From positions 1-64,000 of the forward strand of contig NZ_JAQQTG010000007.1 in assembly GCF_028561335.1 (NCBI RefSeq): DNA of 64,000 nucleotides, read 5' to 3'. This stretch comes from Aequorivita todarodis. GTDB taxonomy: Bacteria > Bacteroidota > Bacteroidia > Flavobacteriales > Flavobacteriaceae. The position numbers and the translations under genes are program-made. Position 1 is the stretch's first letter; each line of letters begins with the position of its first letter. Below, piece by piece: positions 1 to 7,480 of the stretch. Below the pieces are notes generated by a model. The model ran no database searches, was not told the DNA's origin, and saw only the letters and a program-made list of their open reading frames with translations.

Positions 1-92
1 ATTTAAGAAAGAAAAGTGCCTAAGAAAGGCCAACTTTGCGTCTAAATTTAAAATTACCAAAAAATCATCGCCATCAACCAAAAAATAAAAAA

Positions 93-127
93 CCGTCCCA
101 ATTAGATTATTGAGACGGCTTCTTTTT
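93..127 (+). terminator. Intrinsic terminator of a gene left of the window
   Basis: Arms 93-102 and 109-118 pair over 10 positions with one internal C-A mismatch, leaving a 6-nt loop, and are followed by a T-rich tract at 120-127. This is the form of a rho-independent terminator on the plus strand. It probably ends a gene lying before the window, since no coding region is visible in bases 1-203. Confidence 0.7.
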
Positions 128-203
128 GTCAGCTCATCCATTGGTATTGCCAAGCTTTTCGTATCTTGTATAGCAAATAAACCAAAAACAAAATTGTAGC
201 GAA

Positions 204-542
204 ATGGAAGATTTCACCACCGACTGGACACACGACGAGTTAAAAGCCTATATGTTGTTATACTGCGCTCACGCAGATTTTAATGTTTCAAAAGAAGAAA
301 AAGAATATATAAAGTCTAGGGTGGGAGAGGAAAAATACCGAAAAATCCATAAAGAATTTGAAAACGATAATGATTACCAGCAGATTCAGAAAATAAATGC
401 CGCCATAGAAAGGTTTGAATATTCCAAAGAAGAAATAGACGAAGCCTTCCAAAGTATAAAAAAGTTATTTTTAGCAGATGGCGAAATGGACATTTTGGAA
501 CAAAACCTATATCGCGGGCTGAAGCATTTGCTGAAAAAATAG
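204..542 (+). CDS. TerB-like small acidic helical protein
   Basis: A 112-residue, highly charged, probably all-helical cytoplasmic protein. It carries the layout of TerB/DjlA-N-like domains: an N-terminal helix, an acidic stretch starting DFNVSKEE, then a second one with LADGEMDILEQ near residues 90-100, which matches the usual position of the paired acidic metal-binding motifs. TerB-like domains occur in tellurite-resistance and stress contexts and are thought to bind metal, but no ter genes are nearby, so a tellurite role is not supported. It stands alone: a terminator lies upstream and the next gene is convergent. The family call is by pattern only. Confidence 0.6.
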   Translation: MEDFTTDWTHDELKAYMLLYCAHADFNVSKEEKEYIKSRVGEEKYRKIHKEFENDNDYQQIQKINAAIERFEYSKEEIDEAFQSIKKLFLADGEMDILEQNLYRGLKHLLKK

Positions 543-620
543 GAAAAGTTGATTGAATTCATCATTTGCTTATTGTGAAACTTTTTCACAAGAAATTAAA
601 AACGCGAGCTTCCCTGTATT

Positions 621-1238
621 TTACAACTCCAAACTTCCCTTCCCTTCACGTATTACCAAGGGTTCATCGCCGGTAAGATCAATTACCGTTGAAGGAATGT
701 TTCCGCCATATCCACCATCAATTACGAGATCGACCAAGTTGTCCCATTTCTCTAAAATAAGTTCGGGATCGGTGGTGTACTCAATAACCTCATCCTCATC
801 TTTTATTGAAGTTGAAATAATCGGATTGCCCAATTCCTGAACAATAGCAAGGGTTATGGAATTGTCAGGAACACGAATCCCCACCTCCTTTTTCTTTTTA
901 AACACCGAGGGAAGATTGTTGTTTCCCGGAAGAATAAAAGTATAGGGGCCGGGCAGGTTTCGTTTCAGCAATTTAAAGGTGGGCGTATCAATTTGTTTCA
1001 CATAATCGCTAAGGTTGCTCAAATCCTCACAAACAAAGGAAAAATTGGCCTTTTCAAGTTTCACGCCCCGCAACTGGGCCACACGTTCCATGGCGCGGGT
1101 ATTTTTTATATCACAGCCCAAGGCATAAACGGTATCACTCGGATAAATAATAACCCCGCCATCGCGAAGTATTTTCACAACACGCTTAATTTCCCTTGGG
1201 TTTGGGTTTTCCTCGTAAATCTTTATAAACTCGGCCAT
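621..1238 (-). CDS. yciO: YciO-type Sua5/YciO/YrdC family protein
   Basis: 205 residues using the ATG at 1238. Upstream in-frame codons exist but encode an unlikely leader, while MAEFIKIYEEN is the usual family beginning. The YrdC fold signature YPSDTVYALGCD is present near residues 32-43. The KxR triad seen in true threonylcarbamoyl-AMP synthases is absent; the region reads QLRGVKLEKANFSFVC, as in E. coli YciO, followed by PGPYTFIL and GIRVPD, also YciO-like. YciO proteins bind RNA or nucleotides, and their role in tRNA t6A formation is doubtful. A better TsaC candidate lies at the other end of the window (63104-63667). It is divergent from the esterase gene at 1354. Confidence 0.8.
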   Translation of the reverse strand: MAEFIKIYEENPNPREIKRVVKILRDGGVIIYPSDTVYALGCDIKNTRAMERVAQLRGVKLEKANFSFVCEDLSNLSDYVKQIDTPTFKLLKRNLPGPYTFILPGNNNLPSVFKKKKEVGIRVPDNSITLAIVQELGNPIISTSIKDEDEVIEYTTDPELILEKWDNLVDLVIDGGYGGNIPSTVIDLTGDEPLVIREGKGSLEL

Positions 1239-1353
1239 AGCGCAATTATTTTTTTTAAATATAAACCATTTTATAGGAATTAACAACTTCAAGAATATCG
1301 CCGTAACATAAAAATCATATTTCTTCGTTACAGCTTGTAGCAAAGCTTAATTT

Positions 1354-2223
1354 ATGAAAAAACTCCTCATTCTAATTTTATTCTTCGGAATCCAATTTTC
1401 TTATATTTCCTGCTCAAAAGACTCTGATGCCAACGAAGAGCAATCTTTGCCGGCCGAAACATTCTTGAATGTTTCCTACGGAAGTAACGCCCAAGAAAAA
1501 TACGATCTTTATTTGCCCGAAAACCGTTCCGCGGAAAGGACAAAAGTAATTGTACTGGTACACGGCGGAGGCTGGATTGAAGGCGACAAAGCAGATATGG
1601 ATTTTCTGATACCGTACATAAAATTGAGACATCCCGACCACGCAATTGTCAATATAAATTATGTTTTGGCAGATGCAAACACGCCAGCTTTCCCCAACCA
1701 ATTTTTAAATTTGGATGCCGTCATCAACAAGCTGACCAGTGAAAAGGATGAATTGCATATTTTGCCGCAATTTGCACTGGTTGGTGTTAGTGCTGGCGCA
1801 CATATTTCCTTAATGTACGATTATGTTTATGACACAGACGATCAGGTAAAAATAGTAGGCGATATTGTGGGGCCGACTGATTTTACGGATCCGTTCTATA
1901 GCGACAACCCCAATTTTCCGGTTTTGATGGCAGCCTTGGTGGACGAGAGTGCCTATCCTGCCGGAACAAATTATGCCGAGGTTTTGAGTCCTGCATTTCA
2001 AGTCTCGAATGCCAGCAGCCCTACCCTACTTTTCTACGGAAACGCCGATCCTTTGGTGCCGCTTTCAAATGCCACAACCTTAAATTCGGCGCTCAACATT
2101 GCGCAAATAGACCATACTTTGAATGTTTATGAAGGTGGCCACGGCGATTGGTCAAACGTGGATATTGAAAATATGAAAGCACAGATAAGTACGTATGTTG
2201 ATATGTATTTGGAAGTGAATTAA
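1354..2223 (+). CDS. Lipoprotein alpha/beta hydrolase (BD-FAE/esterase-lipase type)
   Basis: A 289-residue exported esterase-like protein. The N-terminus is a lipoprotein signal with Cys20 as the likely lipidation site (FSYISC). HGGGW at about residues 70-74 is the oxyanion-hole motif of the hormone-sensitive-lipase/BD-FAE group. GVSAG at about 144-148 holds the nucleophile Ser. An Asp in GNADPLVP and a His in GGHGDW complete the triad. It probably cleaves carboxylic esters in the cell envelope; the substrate cannot be deduced. The 115-bp gap to the divergent yciO-type gene must hold both promoters. Its 3' flank runs directly into short tandem repeats. Confidence 0.82.
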   Translation: MKKLLILILFFGIQFSYISCSKDSDANEEQSLPAETFLNVSYGSNAQEKYDLYLPENRSAERTKVIVLVHGGGWIEGDKADMDFLIPYIKLRHPDHAIVNINYVLADANTPAFPNQFLNLDAVINKLTSEKDELHILPQFALVGVSAGAHISLMYDYVYDTDDQVKIVGDIVGPTDFTDPFYSDNPNFPVLMAALVDESAYPAGTNYAEVLSPAFQVSNASSPTLLFYGNADPLVPLSNATTLNSALNIAQIDHTLNVYEGGHGDWSNVDIENMKAQISTYVDMYLEVN

Positions 2224-2230
2224 AAAAGAG

Positions 2231-2276
2231 ATGCGGGATGCGGGATGCGGGATGCAGGATGCGGGATGCAGGATGC
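2231..2276. repeat. 7-bp tandem repeat (GGGATGC/AGGATGC)
   Basis: Six full 7-bp units, GGGATGC or AGGATGC, follow a partial unit beginning at 2231. They start just after the esterase stop codon. No coding role is likely; the short reading frame through the repeat has no counterpart I recognise. Confidence 0.95.
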
Positions 2277-2310
2277 AAAAAAACTATTTTTTTTTTGATT
2301 ATAGAACCTT

Positions 2311-2449
2311 CGAATTCACGAATCCCGTATCCCGAATCCACGAATCGCAAATCCACGAATTTACCCCCGACCCCTAAAGGGGTGTATGAAATTATTTTTC
2401 AACTGAATCCCTTTACGTAGTAACAAATCCCGAATTCACGAATTCACGA
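2311..2449. repeat. CACGAAT-rich repeat block with one C-rich REP-like unit
   Basis: Several copies of CACGAAT and near variants occur at about 2311-2360 and again at 2431-2449, where the block overlaps the end of uvrD. Between them, at 2364-2384, lies a unit with a C-rich head and the palindrome CCCCTAAAGGGG, a member of the second repeat family of this window. Both families recur elsewhere (see findings). No gene is visible in 2224-2435. Confidence 0.8.
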
Positions 2450-4757
2450 CTTTCAGTTTTGCAAAACGAAGGAGCAGTTTTTTCAAGCCTCCATTCTCAA
2501 AATCTATTTCGGCCTTAGTGTCTGCGCCTACCCCTTCAATTTTAACGATTTTTCCTTTTCCGAAGCGAACGTGCTCCACCATGGTTCCCACCTCCAGATT
2601 TGCATCCTTCGCGCTGAAATTTTTATTCGTTTCACTGGAGACGGGCCTCAATCTTCGCAGTTTCTTAAGTTGCTCTTCCGTCGGACCCATTGGTGCTTTG
2701 CCGGCAACAGGCTTTTTTAATCTAAGCTTGCTGTGGTCCACCTCATCAAAAATATCGGCATCCAAAAGGGGTTTGTAGCGGTTTTCGGTAATTGGCGTTA
2801 AATATTCCAAAAAACTTTCGTCAATTTCCTCGATAAAGCGGCTGGGTTCGGCATCAATTAATTTTCCCCAACGGTAACGGGACTGGGTATAGGTTATATA
2901 CGCCTGCTTTTCGGCACGGGTAAGGGCAACGTAAAACAGTCTGCGCTCCTCTTCCAGTTCGCTGCGGGAATTCATATTCATCCCGCTGGGAAAAAGGTCT
3001 TCTTCCATCCCCACGATATATACGTACGGAAATTCCAACCCTTTGGCCAAATGCACCGTCATCAAAGCTACACGGTCGCTATCGCCCTTGTCGTTATCCA
3101 AATCGGTTGCGAGGGCTACATCTTCCATAAATTCAGCAAGCGAGCCCGTGGCATCGGCAATTTCCTTTTGCTCTTCCACAAAATCGCGCATCCCGTTCAG
3201 TAATTCCTCAATGTTTTCTATCCGGGCAATTCCTTCGGGCGTGCCGTCTTTCTTTAATTCCTGAAGTAAACCTGTTTTTTTGGCAACGTGTTCTGTAATG
3301 GTAAACGCGTCGTAATTTTGGTTCAAGACCTGAAAACTTTCAATCATCGTTACAAAATCCCGCAACTTGTTTTTGGTCCCGGAATTTATTTTTAGATCAA
3401 TTTTATCGATGTTTTTCATCACTTCAAAAATCGAACGGTTGTAATGGTTGGCGGCAACGATCAAACGTTCAATGGTCGTTTCACCAATTCCACGAGCGGG
3501 ATAATTGATTACGCGTTTCAGCGCCTCTTCATCTTTCGGGTTTAACACCAATCGCAAATACGCCAACACGTCTTTTATTTCCTTTCGTTGGTAAAAACTG
3601 AGCCCACCGTAGATTCTGTACGGAATATCCTTTTTCCGAAGCGCATCCTCAATGGCACGGCTTTGGGCATTGGTTCGGTATAAAACCGCAAAATCACCAT
3701 CCTTCAATTGGTGGTTCATTTTATTCTCAAAAATGGAACTCGCCACAAATCGGCCTTCATCCCCATCGGTCATGGTACGGTTTACGAGGATTTTGTTGCC
3801 TTCATCATTTGCGGTCCAGACTACTTTTTCAAGTCTCGTCTTATTTTTTTCGATGATATTGTTCGCGGCATTTACGATGTTTTTGGTGGAGCGGTAATTC
3901 TGTTCCAACCGAAACACCTTTACATCGTCATAATCCTTTTGAAAATTTAAAATATTGTTGATGTTCGCGCCGCGAAAGGCGTAAATACTCTGCGCATCAT
4001 CGCCCACTACGCAGATATTTTGGAACCTATCGGAAAGTGCGCGTACAATTAGATACTGGCTGTGGTTGGTATCCTGGTACTCGTCCACCAAAATGTAGCG
4101 GAAACGGTTTTGGTATTTTGCCAATACTTCCGGGAAACGGGTCAACAGCTCGTTGGTTTTCAGCAACAGGTCGTCAAAATCCATCGCGCCGGCCTTAAAG
4201 CATTTGTCCACATATGCTTTGTAAATATCGCCGAGTCGTGGCATTTTGGCCATGGCATCGGCTTCCATCAATTCGGGGTTGTTGAAATATGCCTTAACGG
4301 TTATCAAACTATTTTTATAGGAAGAAATGCGCGAATAAACCTGCTTGTATTTATACACATCCTTGTCCAGGTTCATTTCCTTTATCACCGCGCGGATCAC
4401 GCTTTGCGAATCCTGGGTATCGTAAATGGTAAAATTGGAAGGATAGCCCAGTTTATCGGCCTCAAACCGAAGGATTTTCGCAAAAATACTATGGAAGGTC
4501 CCCATCCAAAGGTTTTTTGCCTCGCTGGCGCCAACGATTTTTGCGATGCGGTTTTTCATCTCGCGCGCAGCCTTGTTGGTAAAGGTGAGCGCCAAAATAT
4601 TGAACGGGTCCACCCCTTGCGACATCAGGTATGCAATACGAAAGGTAAGCACCCGGGTCTTGCCCGAACCCGCTCCGGCAATAACGATCATGGCCCCATC
4701 CTTTTGCAGTACGGGCGCACGCTGGGCATCGTTGAGTTGTTCTAAATATGCTTCCAA
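2436..4757 (-). CDS. uvrD: ATP-dependent DNA helicase UvrD/PcrA
   Basis: A 773-residue SF1A 3'-5' helicase acting in nucleotide-excision and mismatch repair and replication restart. Walker A AGAGSGKT lies near residues 27-34. Motif II VDEYQDTN, motif III GDDAQSIYAFRGA, motif IV QNYRSTKNI, motif V TVHLAKGLEFPYV and motif VI EERRLFYVALTRA all follow in order. The last 50 or so residues form the usual PcrA C-terminal Tudor-like domain (VEHVRFGKGKIV). Length is normal for the family. The final codons and the TGA stop lie inside a CACGAAT-type repeat, so the C-terminal residues were probably supplied by the repeat. Confidence 0.97.
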   Translation of the reverse strand: MEAYLEQLNDAQRAPVLQKDGAMIVIAGAGSGKTRVLTFRIAYLMSQGVDPFNILALTFTNKAAREMKNRIAKIVGASEAKNLWMGTFHSIFAKILRFEADKLGYPSNFTIYDTQDSQSVIRAVIKEMNLDKDVYKYKQVYSRISSYKNSLITVKAYFNNPELMEADAMAKMPRLGDIYKAYVDKCFKAGAMDFDDLLLKTNELLTRFPEVLAKYQNRFRYILVDEYQDTNHSQYLIVRALSDRFQNICVVGDDAQSIYAFRGANINNILNFQKDYDDVKVFRLEQNYRSTKNIVNAANNIIEKNKTRLEKVVWTANDEGNKILVNRTMTDGDEGRFVASSIFENKMNHQLKDGDFAVLYRTNAQSRAIEDALRKKDIPYRIYGGLSFYQRKEIKDVLAYLRLVLNPKDEEALKRVINYPARGIGETTIERLIVAANHYNRSIFEVMKNIDKIDLKINSGTKNKLRDFVTMIESFQVLNQNYDAFTITEHVAKKTGLLQELKKDGTPEGIARIENIEELLNGMRDFVEEQKEIADATGSLAEFMEDVALATDLDNDKGDSDRVALMTVHLAKGLEFPYVYIVGMEEDLFPSGMNMNSRSELEEERRLFYVALTRAEKQAYITYTQSRYRWGKLIDAEPSRFIEEIDESFLEYLTPITENRYKPLLDADIFDEVDHSKLRLKKPVAGKAPMGPTEEQLKKLRRLRPVSSETNKNFSAKDANLEVGTMVEHVRFGKGKIVKIEGVGADTKAEIDFENGGLKKLLLRFAKLKVVNS

Positions 4758-4904
4758 AACTTCATTTTCTTCAGGTTGTGAAAATAGCCATTATGAAACT
4801 TTTTTGCGAAGGGTTTTTAAGGAAATTATAAACAACAAGAATAGAATGTAGCATGAAGAATTTTAAAAATATTGTAAATTAATTTTGCTATTTACGGCGG
4901 GGAA

Positions 4905-4964
4905 GGGAACGCGATGCAATTGCGCCCAGCAGCGGGGAACGCGATGCAACCGCCCACCAGCGGC
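4905..4964. repeat. Direct repeat, about 30-bp period, two copies
   Basis: Two imperfect copies of a G+C-rich unit starting GGGAACGCGATGCAA lie at 4905 and 4935. They stand out from the A+T-rich gap 4758-5050 between the divergent uvrD and glutamate-synthase-like genes. Apart from this repeat and the presumed promoters I see nothing else in the gap. Confidence 0.85.
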
Positions 4965-5050
4965 AGGGAAATTATAAACAATGGCCTACTTCAACAATAA
5001 TTCTTTAGAAACAATATTTTTTTTAAATATCTTTATCAAAAATTGATTCT

Positions 5051-6667
5051 ATGGACGAGTTTCTATCTTTCTTGGGGCAAGTGCCTTGGTGGGCCTGGGT
5101 GCTTATTTTCCTTTTAATTGTCGCCATTCGCGATGTATTTTTCAATAAGCACCACACGGTGAGCCACAACTTTCCCATTGTTGGCCATATACGTTATATG
5201 CTGGAAAGTATTGGGCCGGAACTTCGGCAGTACATTGTTGCCAACAACCGCGAAGAGCTTCCCTTTAATAGAATTGAGCGCGGCTGGATCTATGCGTCCG
5301 CGAAGAACGAAAACAACTACGAAGGTTTTGGGACGGACCGCGATATTTATGAGCCGAACTATATTTTTATAAACAATTCCCTGCTTCCGTATAAAGTGGA
5401 AAAGGACAACCCCAACTATAAAAACCCTTATTTTCTGCCCTGTGCCAAGGTTATGGGCGAATATCACAAACGTCGCCGTCCGTACCGGCCCGCTTCGGTA
5501 ATAAACGTTTCGGCCATGAGCTTTGGGTCGCTTTCAGCAAGGGCTGTGGAATCTTTAAATAGAGGATGTGGACACGCCTATGCCTATCATAATACAGGGG
5601 AAGGGGGGCTCTCTCCATACCATAAAACCGGGGCAGACGTTGTTTTTCATTTTGGAACAGGCTACTTTGGCGTGCGCGATGAGCACGGTAATTTCTCCAT
5701 GGAGAAAATCGTGAAACTTGTAAATGACAATCCGCAGGTTCGGGCCATAGAGGTAAAACTTTCACAAGGTGCAAAACCTGGAAAGGGAGGTGTTTTGCCC
5801 GGTTCAAAAATTACTCAGGAAATTGCCGAAATTAGACATGTTCCCTTGGGAAAAGATGTGCTGTCGCCACCAAACCATACCGCTTTTGAAGGGGTTAAAG
5901 GCTTAGTTGAATTTGTGGAAAGCATTGCCGAAGCAACTGGACTACCGGTTGGAATAAAATCTGCCGTGGGCCGTTTAAATGAATGGGAAGAGTTGGCGAA
6001 AGTCATGAAAGAAACCGGCAAAGGACCGGACTTTATTACTATTGACGGTGGCGAGGGCGGAACGGGTGCAGCGCCCCCCAGTTTTGCGGACCACGTTTCG
6101 CTACCATGGCTTTTCGGGTTTGCGGAGGTCTATAAAATCTTTAAAAAGAACGACATCTGCGACCAGATAGTCTTTATTGGCAGCGGTAAGTTAGGCTTTC
6201 CCGCAAAGGCGGCCATGGCTTTCTCTATGGGTGCCGATTTAGTGAATGTGGCCCGCGAAGCCATGATGAGTATCGGTTGCATACAAGCACAGCAATGCCA
6301 TACAAACAAATGCCCCAGTGGGGTTGCCACCCAAAACAAATGGCTGCAGCGGGGTATCAATATAGAAGACAAATCGGTACGGGCACATTTCTATTTCAAA
6401 AACTTCAGAAAGGAATTATTGGAGATGACCCATGCCTGCGGTTATGAGCATCCGTGCCAGTTTACCATGGACGATGTGGATTTGACCGTGGGCGACAAAA
6501 ACCTCATCAAAACCTTGGCGCAATCGTTTATGTACCACAAATGTGCCGTGCCTTTTGAAAGTATGAAAGCCTTGTCGAAATGTGAATACCTGGGAGGAAA
6601 CTATCACGAAAAAGAGGCCAAGAAAGAAGTGAAGGAGATGCGGAAAAAGAATAAGGTAAGGTATTAG
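5051..6667 (+). CDS. FMN-binding glutamate synthase family protein (membrane-anchored)
   Basis: 538 residues corresponding to the FMN/TIM-barrel part of GltB. The glutaminase domain is missing and no gltD lies nearby. One transmembrane helix occupies about residues 12-29 (WWAWVLIFLLIVAI). Barrel motifs seen are SQGAKPGKGG, GGEGGTGAAP and MGADLVNVAREAMMSIGC. Cysteines at about 410, 416 and 421 (C-x5-C-x4-C, ending CPSGVATQ) match the 3Fe-4S ligands of GltB. It is therefore likely an FMN and iron-sulfur oxidoreductase, but its ammonia source, electron donor and product are unknown. Such stand-alone proteins are common in Bacteroidota. Its TAG stop overlaps a REP-like repeat. Confidence 0.9.
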   Translation: MDEFLSFLGQVPWWAWVLIFLLIVAIRDVFFNKHHTVSHNFPIVGHIRYMLESIGPELRQYIVANNREELPFNRIERGWIYASAKNENNYEGFGTDRDIYEPNYIFINNSLLPYKVEKDNPNYKNPYFLPCAKVMGEYHKRRRPYRPASVINVSAMSFGSLSARAVESLNRGCGHAYAYHNTGEGGLSPYHKTGADVVFHFGTGYFGVRDEHGNFSMEKIVKLVNDNPQVRAIEVKLSQGAKPGKGGVLPGSKITQEIAEIRHVPLGKDVLSPPNHTAFEGVKGLVEFVESIAEATGLPVGIKSAVGRLNEWEELAKVMKETGKGPDFITIDGGEGGTGAAPPSFADHVSLPWLFGFAEVYKIFKKNDICDQIVFIGSGKLGFPAKAAMAFSMGADLVNVAREAMMSIGCIQAQQCHTNKCPSGVATQNKWLQRGINIEDKSVRAHFYFKNFRKELLEMTHACGYEHPCQFTMDDVDLTVGDKNLIKTLAQSFMYHKCAVPFESMKALSKCEYLGGNYHEKEAKKEVKEMRKKNKVRY

Positions 6668-6690
6668 CCCCCTAACCCCCGAAGGAGGAA
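6666..6690 (+). repeat. C-rich REP-like repeat at a stop codon
   Basis: The head AGCCCCCTAA is followed by a CCCCC/GGAGG-type imperfect palindrome and AA. The first two bases are part of the TAG stop of the preceding gene, so the element begins exactly at the end of the coding region. It belongs to the same family as the repeats at 21875, 52253, 56071 and elsewhere. Confidence 0.85.
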
Positions 6691-6739
6691 CTGTTAAGGT
6701 GTGCTGCATTGCCGAATACTGAACACTGAATAAAAAACC

Positions 6740-7480
6740 TCAACGGAACATTTCCAAAAATGCTTTTCGGTTGGTTTTTGAAATGGGCACGCGGTTGCCG
6801 TTTTCCAGTACCAAATAGCCTTCGTTTTCAAAACTGCGCACTTTTTCGAGGTTCACGATATGCGATTTGTGGCATTTGAAAAATATTCGCCCCAAGGAAG
6901 GTTCAAATTTCCCGAGGTTATAACTGCTTAAAAGTTCTGTATTGTTGCTTAAATGAAATTTAGTATAACCCTGAAAACCTTCCAAATGCAGTACCTCGTC
7001 TTGAGGAATAAAGGATAGCCCTTTTTCGGTAGGAACGATAATCTTGTTTCTTTTTGAAATGGTTTCCGTGAGAACTTCTATGAGTTTGTTGCTGCTTTCC
7101 AATTGTTGTTTTTCCCGTATTGTGGTTATGGCTTTTGTAATTGCATGTTTCAGATCGTCATCATCCACAGGTTTTAAAATGTATCCAATTGCCGATTTTT
7201 TTAACGCTGCCACGGCGTATTCGTTGTAGGCGGTTACAAAAATGACCTGAAAATCCAATCCGTCCAGTTCCGAAAGCAGTTCGAAGCCATTCAAACGTGG
7301 CATTTGTATATCGAGAAAAAGAATTTCGGGAGGATCCTTTTTTATATACGCTATGGCGTCCTCGGGTTTTTGGAAGGTAGCGGTTATTGAAATCTCGGGA
7401 AAAAACTTTTCCACCTTTTGTTGCAGTCCCTTTAGGGCAGAAAATTCATCGTCTATCAATATGGCCGTTATAGTCGTCAT
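6740..7480 (-). CDS. LytR/AlgR-family response regulator (LytTR DNA-binding)
   Basis: A 246-residue two-domain regulator. The N-terminal receiver has the acidic DDE near residues 10-12, the phospho-acceptor Asp57 in LFLDIQMP, and a Lys in the ILKPVDDDDL stretch. The C-terminal LytTR domain starts near residue 145 and contains FFKCHKSHIVNLEKV and NGNRVPISKTNR, typical DNA-contact segments. Its start codon overlaps the stop of the upstream sensor kinase by 4 bp (ATGA), so the pair is translationally coupled and is expected to form a cognate two-component system. The target promoter is unknown. Confidence 0.95.
   Translation of the reverse strand: MTTITAILIDDEFSALKGLQQKVEKFFPEISITATFQKPEDAIAYIKKDPPEILFLDIQMPRLNGFELLSELDGLDFQVIFVTAYNEYAVAALKKSAIGYILKPVDDDDLKHAITKAITTIREKQQLESSNKLIEVLTETISKRNKIIVPTEKGLSFIPQDEVLHLEGFQGYTKFHLSNNTELLSSYNLGKFEPSLGRIFFKCHKSHIVNLEKVRSFENEGYLVLENGNRVPISKTNRKAFLEMFR

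Noticed and set aside
2238-2420. 60-codon frame through the tandem repeats
   Set aside because: Its protein is only a translation of the 7-bp and CACGAAT repeats.
4062-4745. Open frame of 227 codons opposite uvrD
   Set aside because: It lies entirely antisense to a conserved helicase and has no recognisable domain; long antisense frames are expected here from codon bias.
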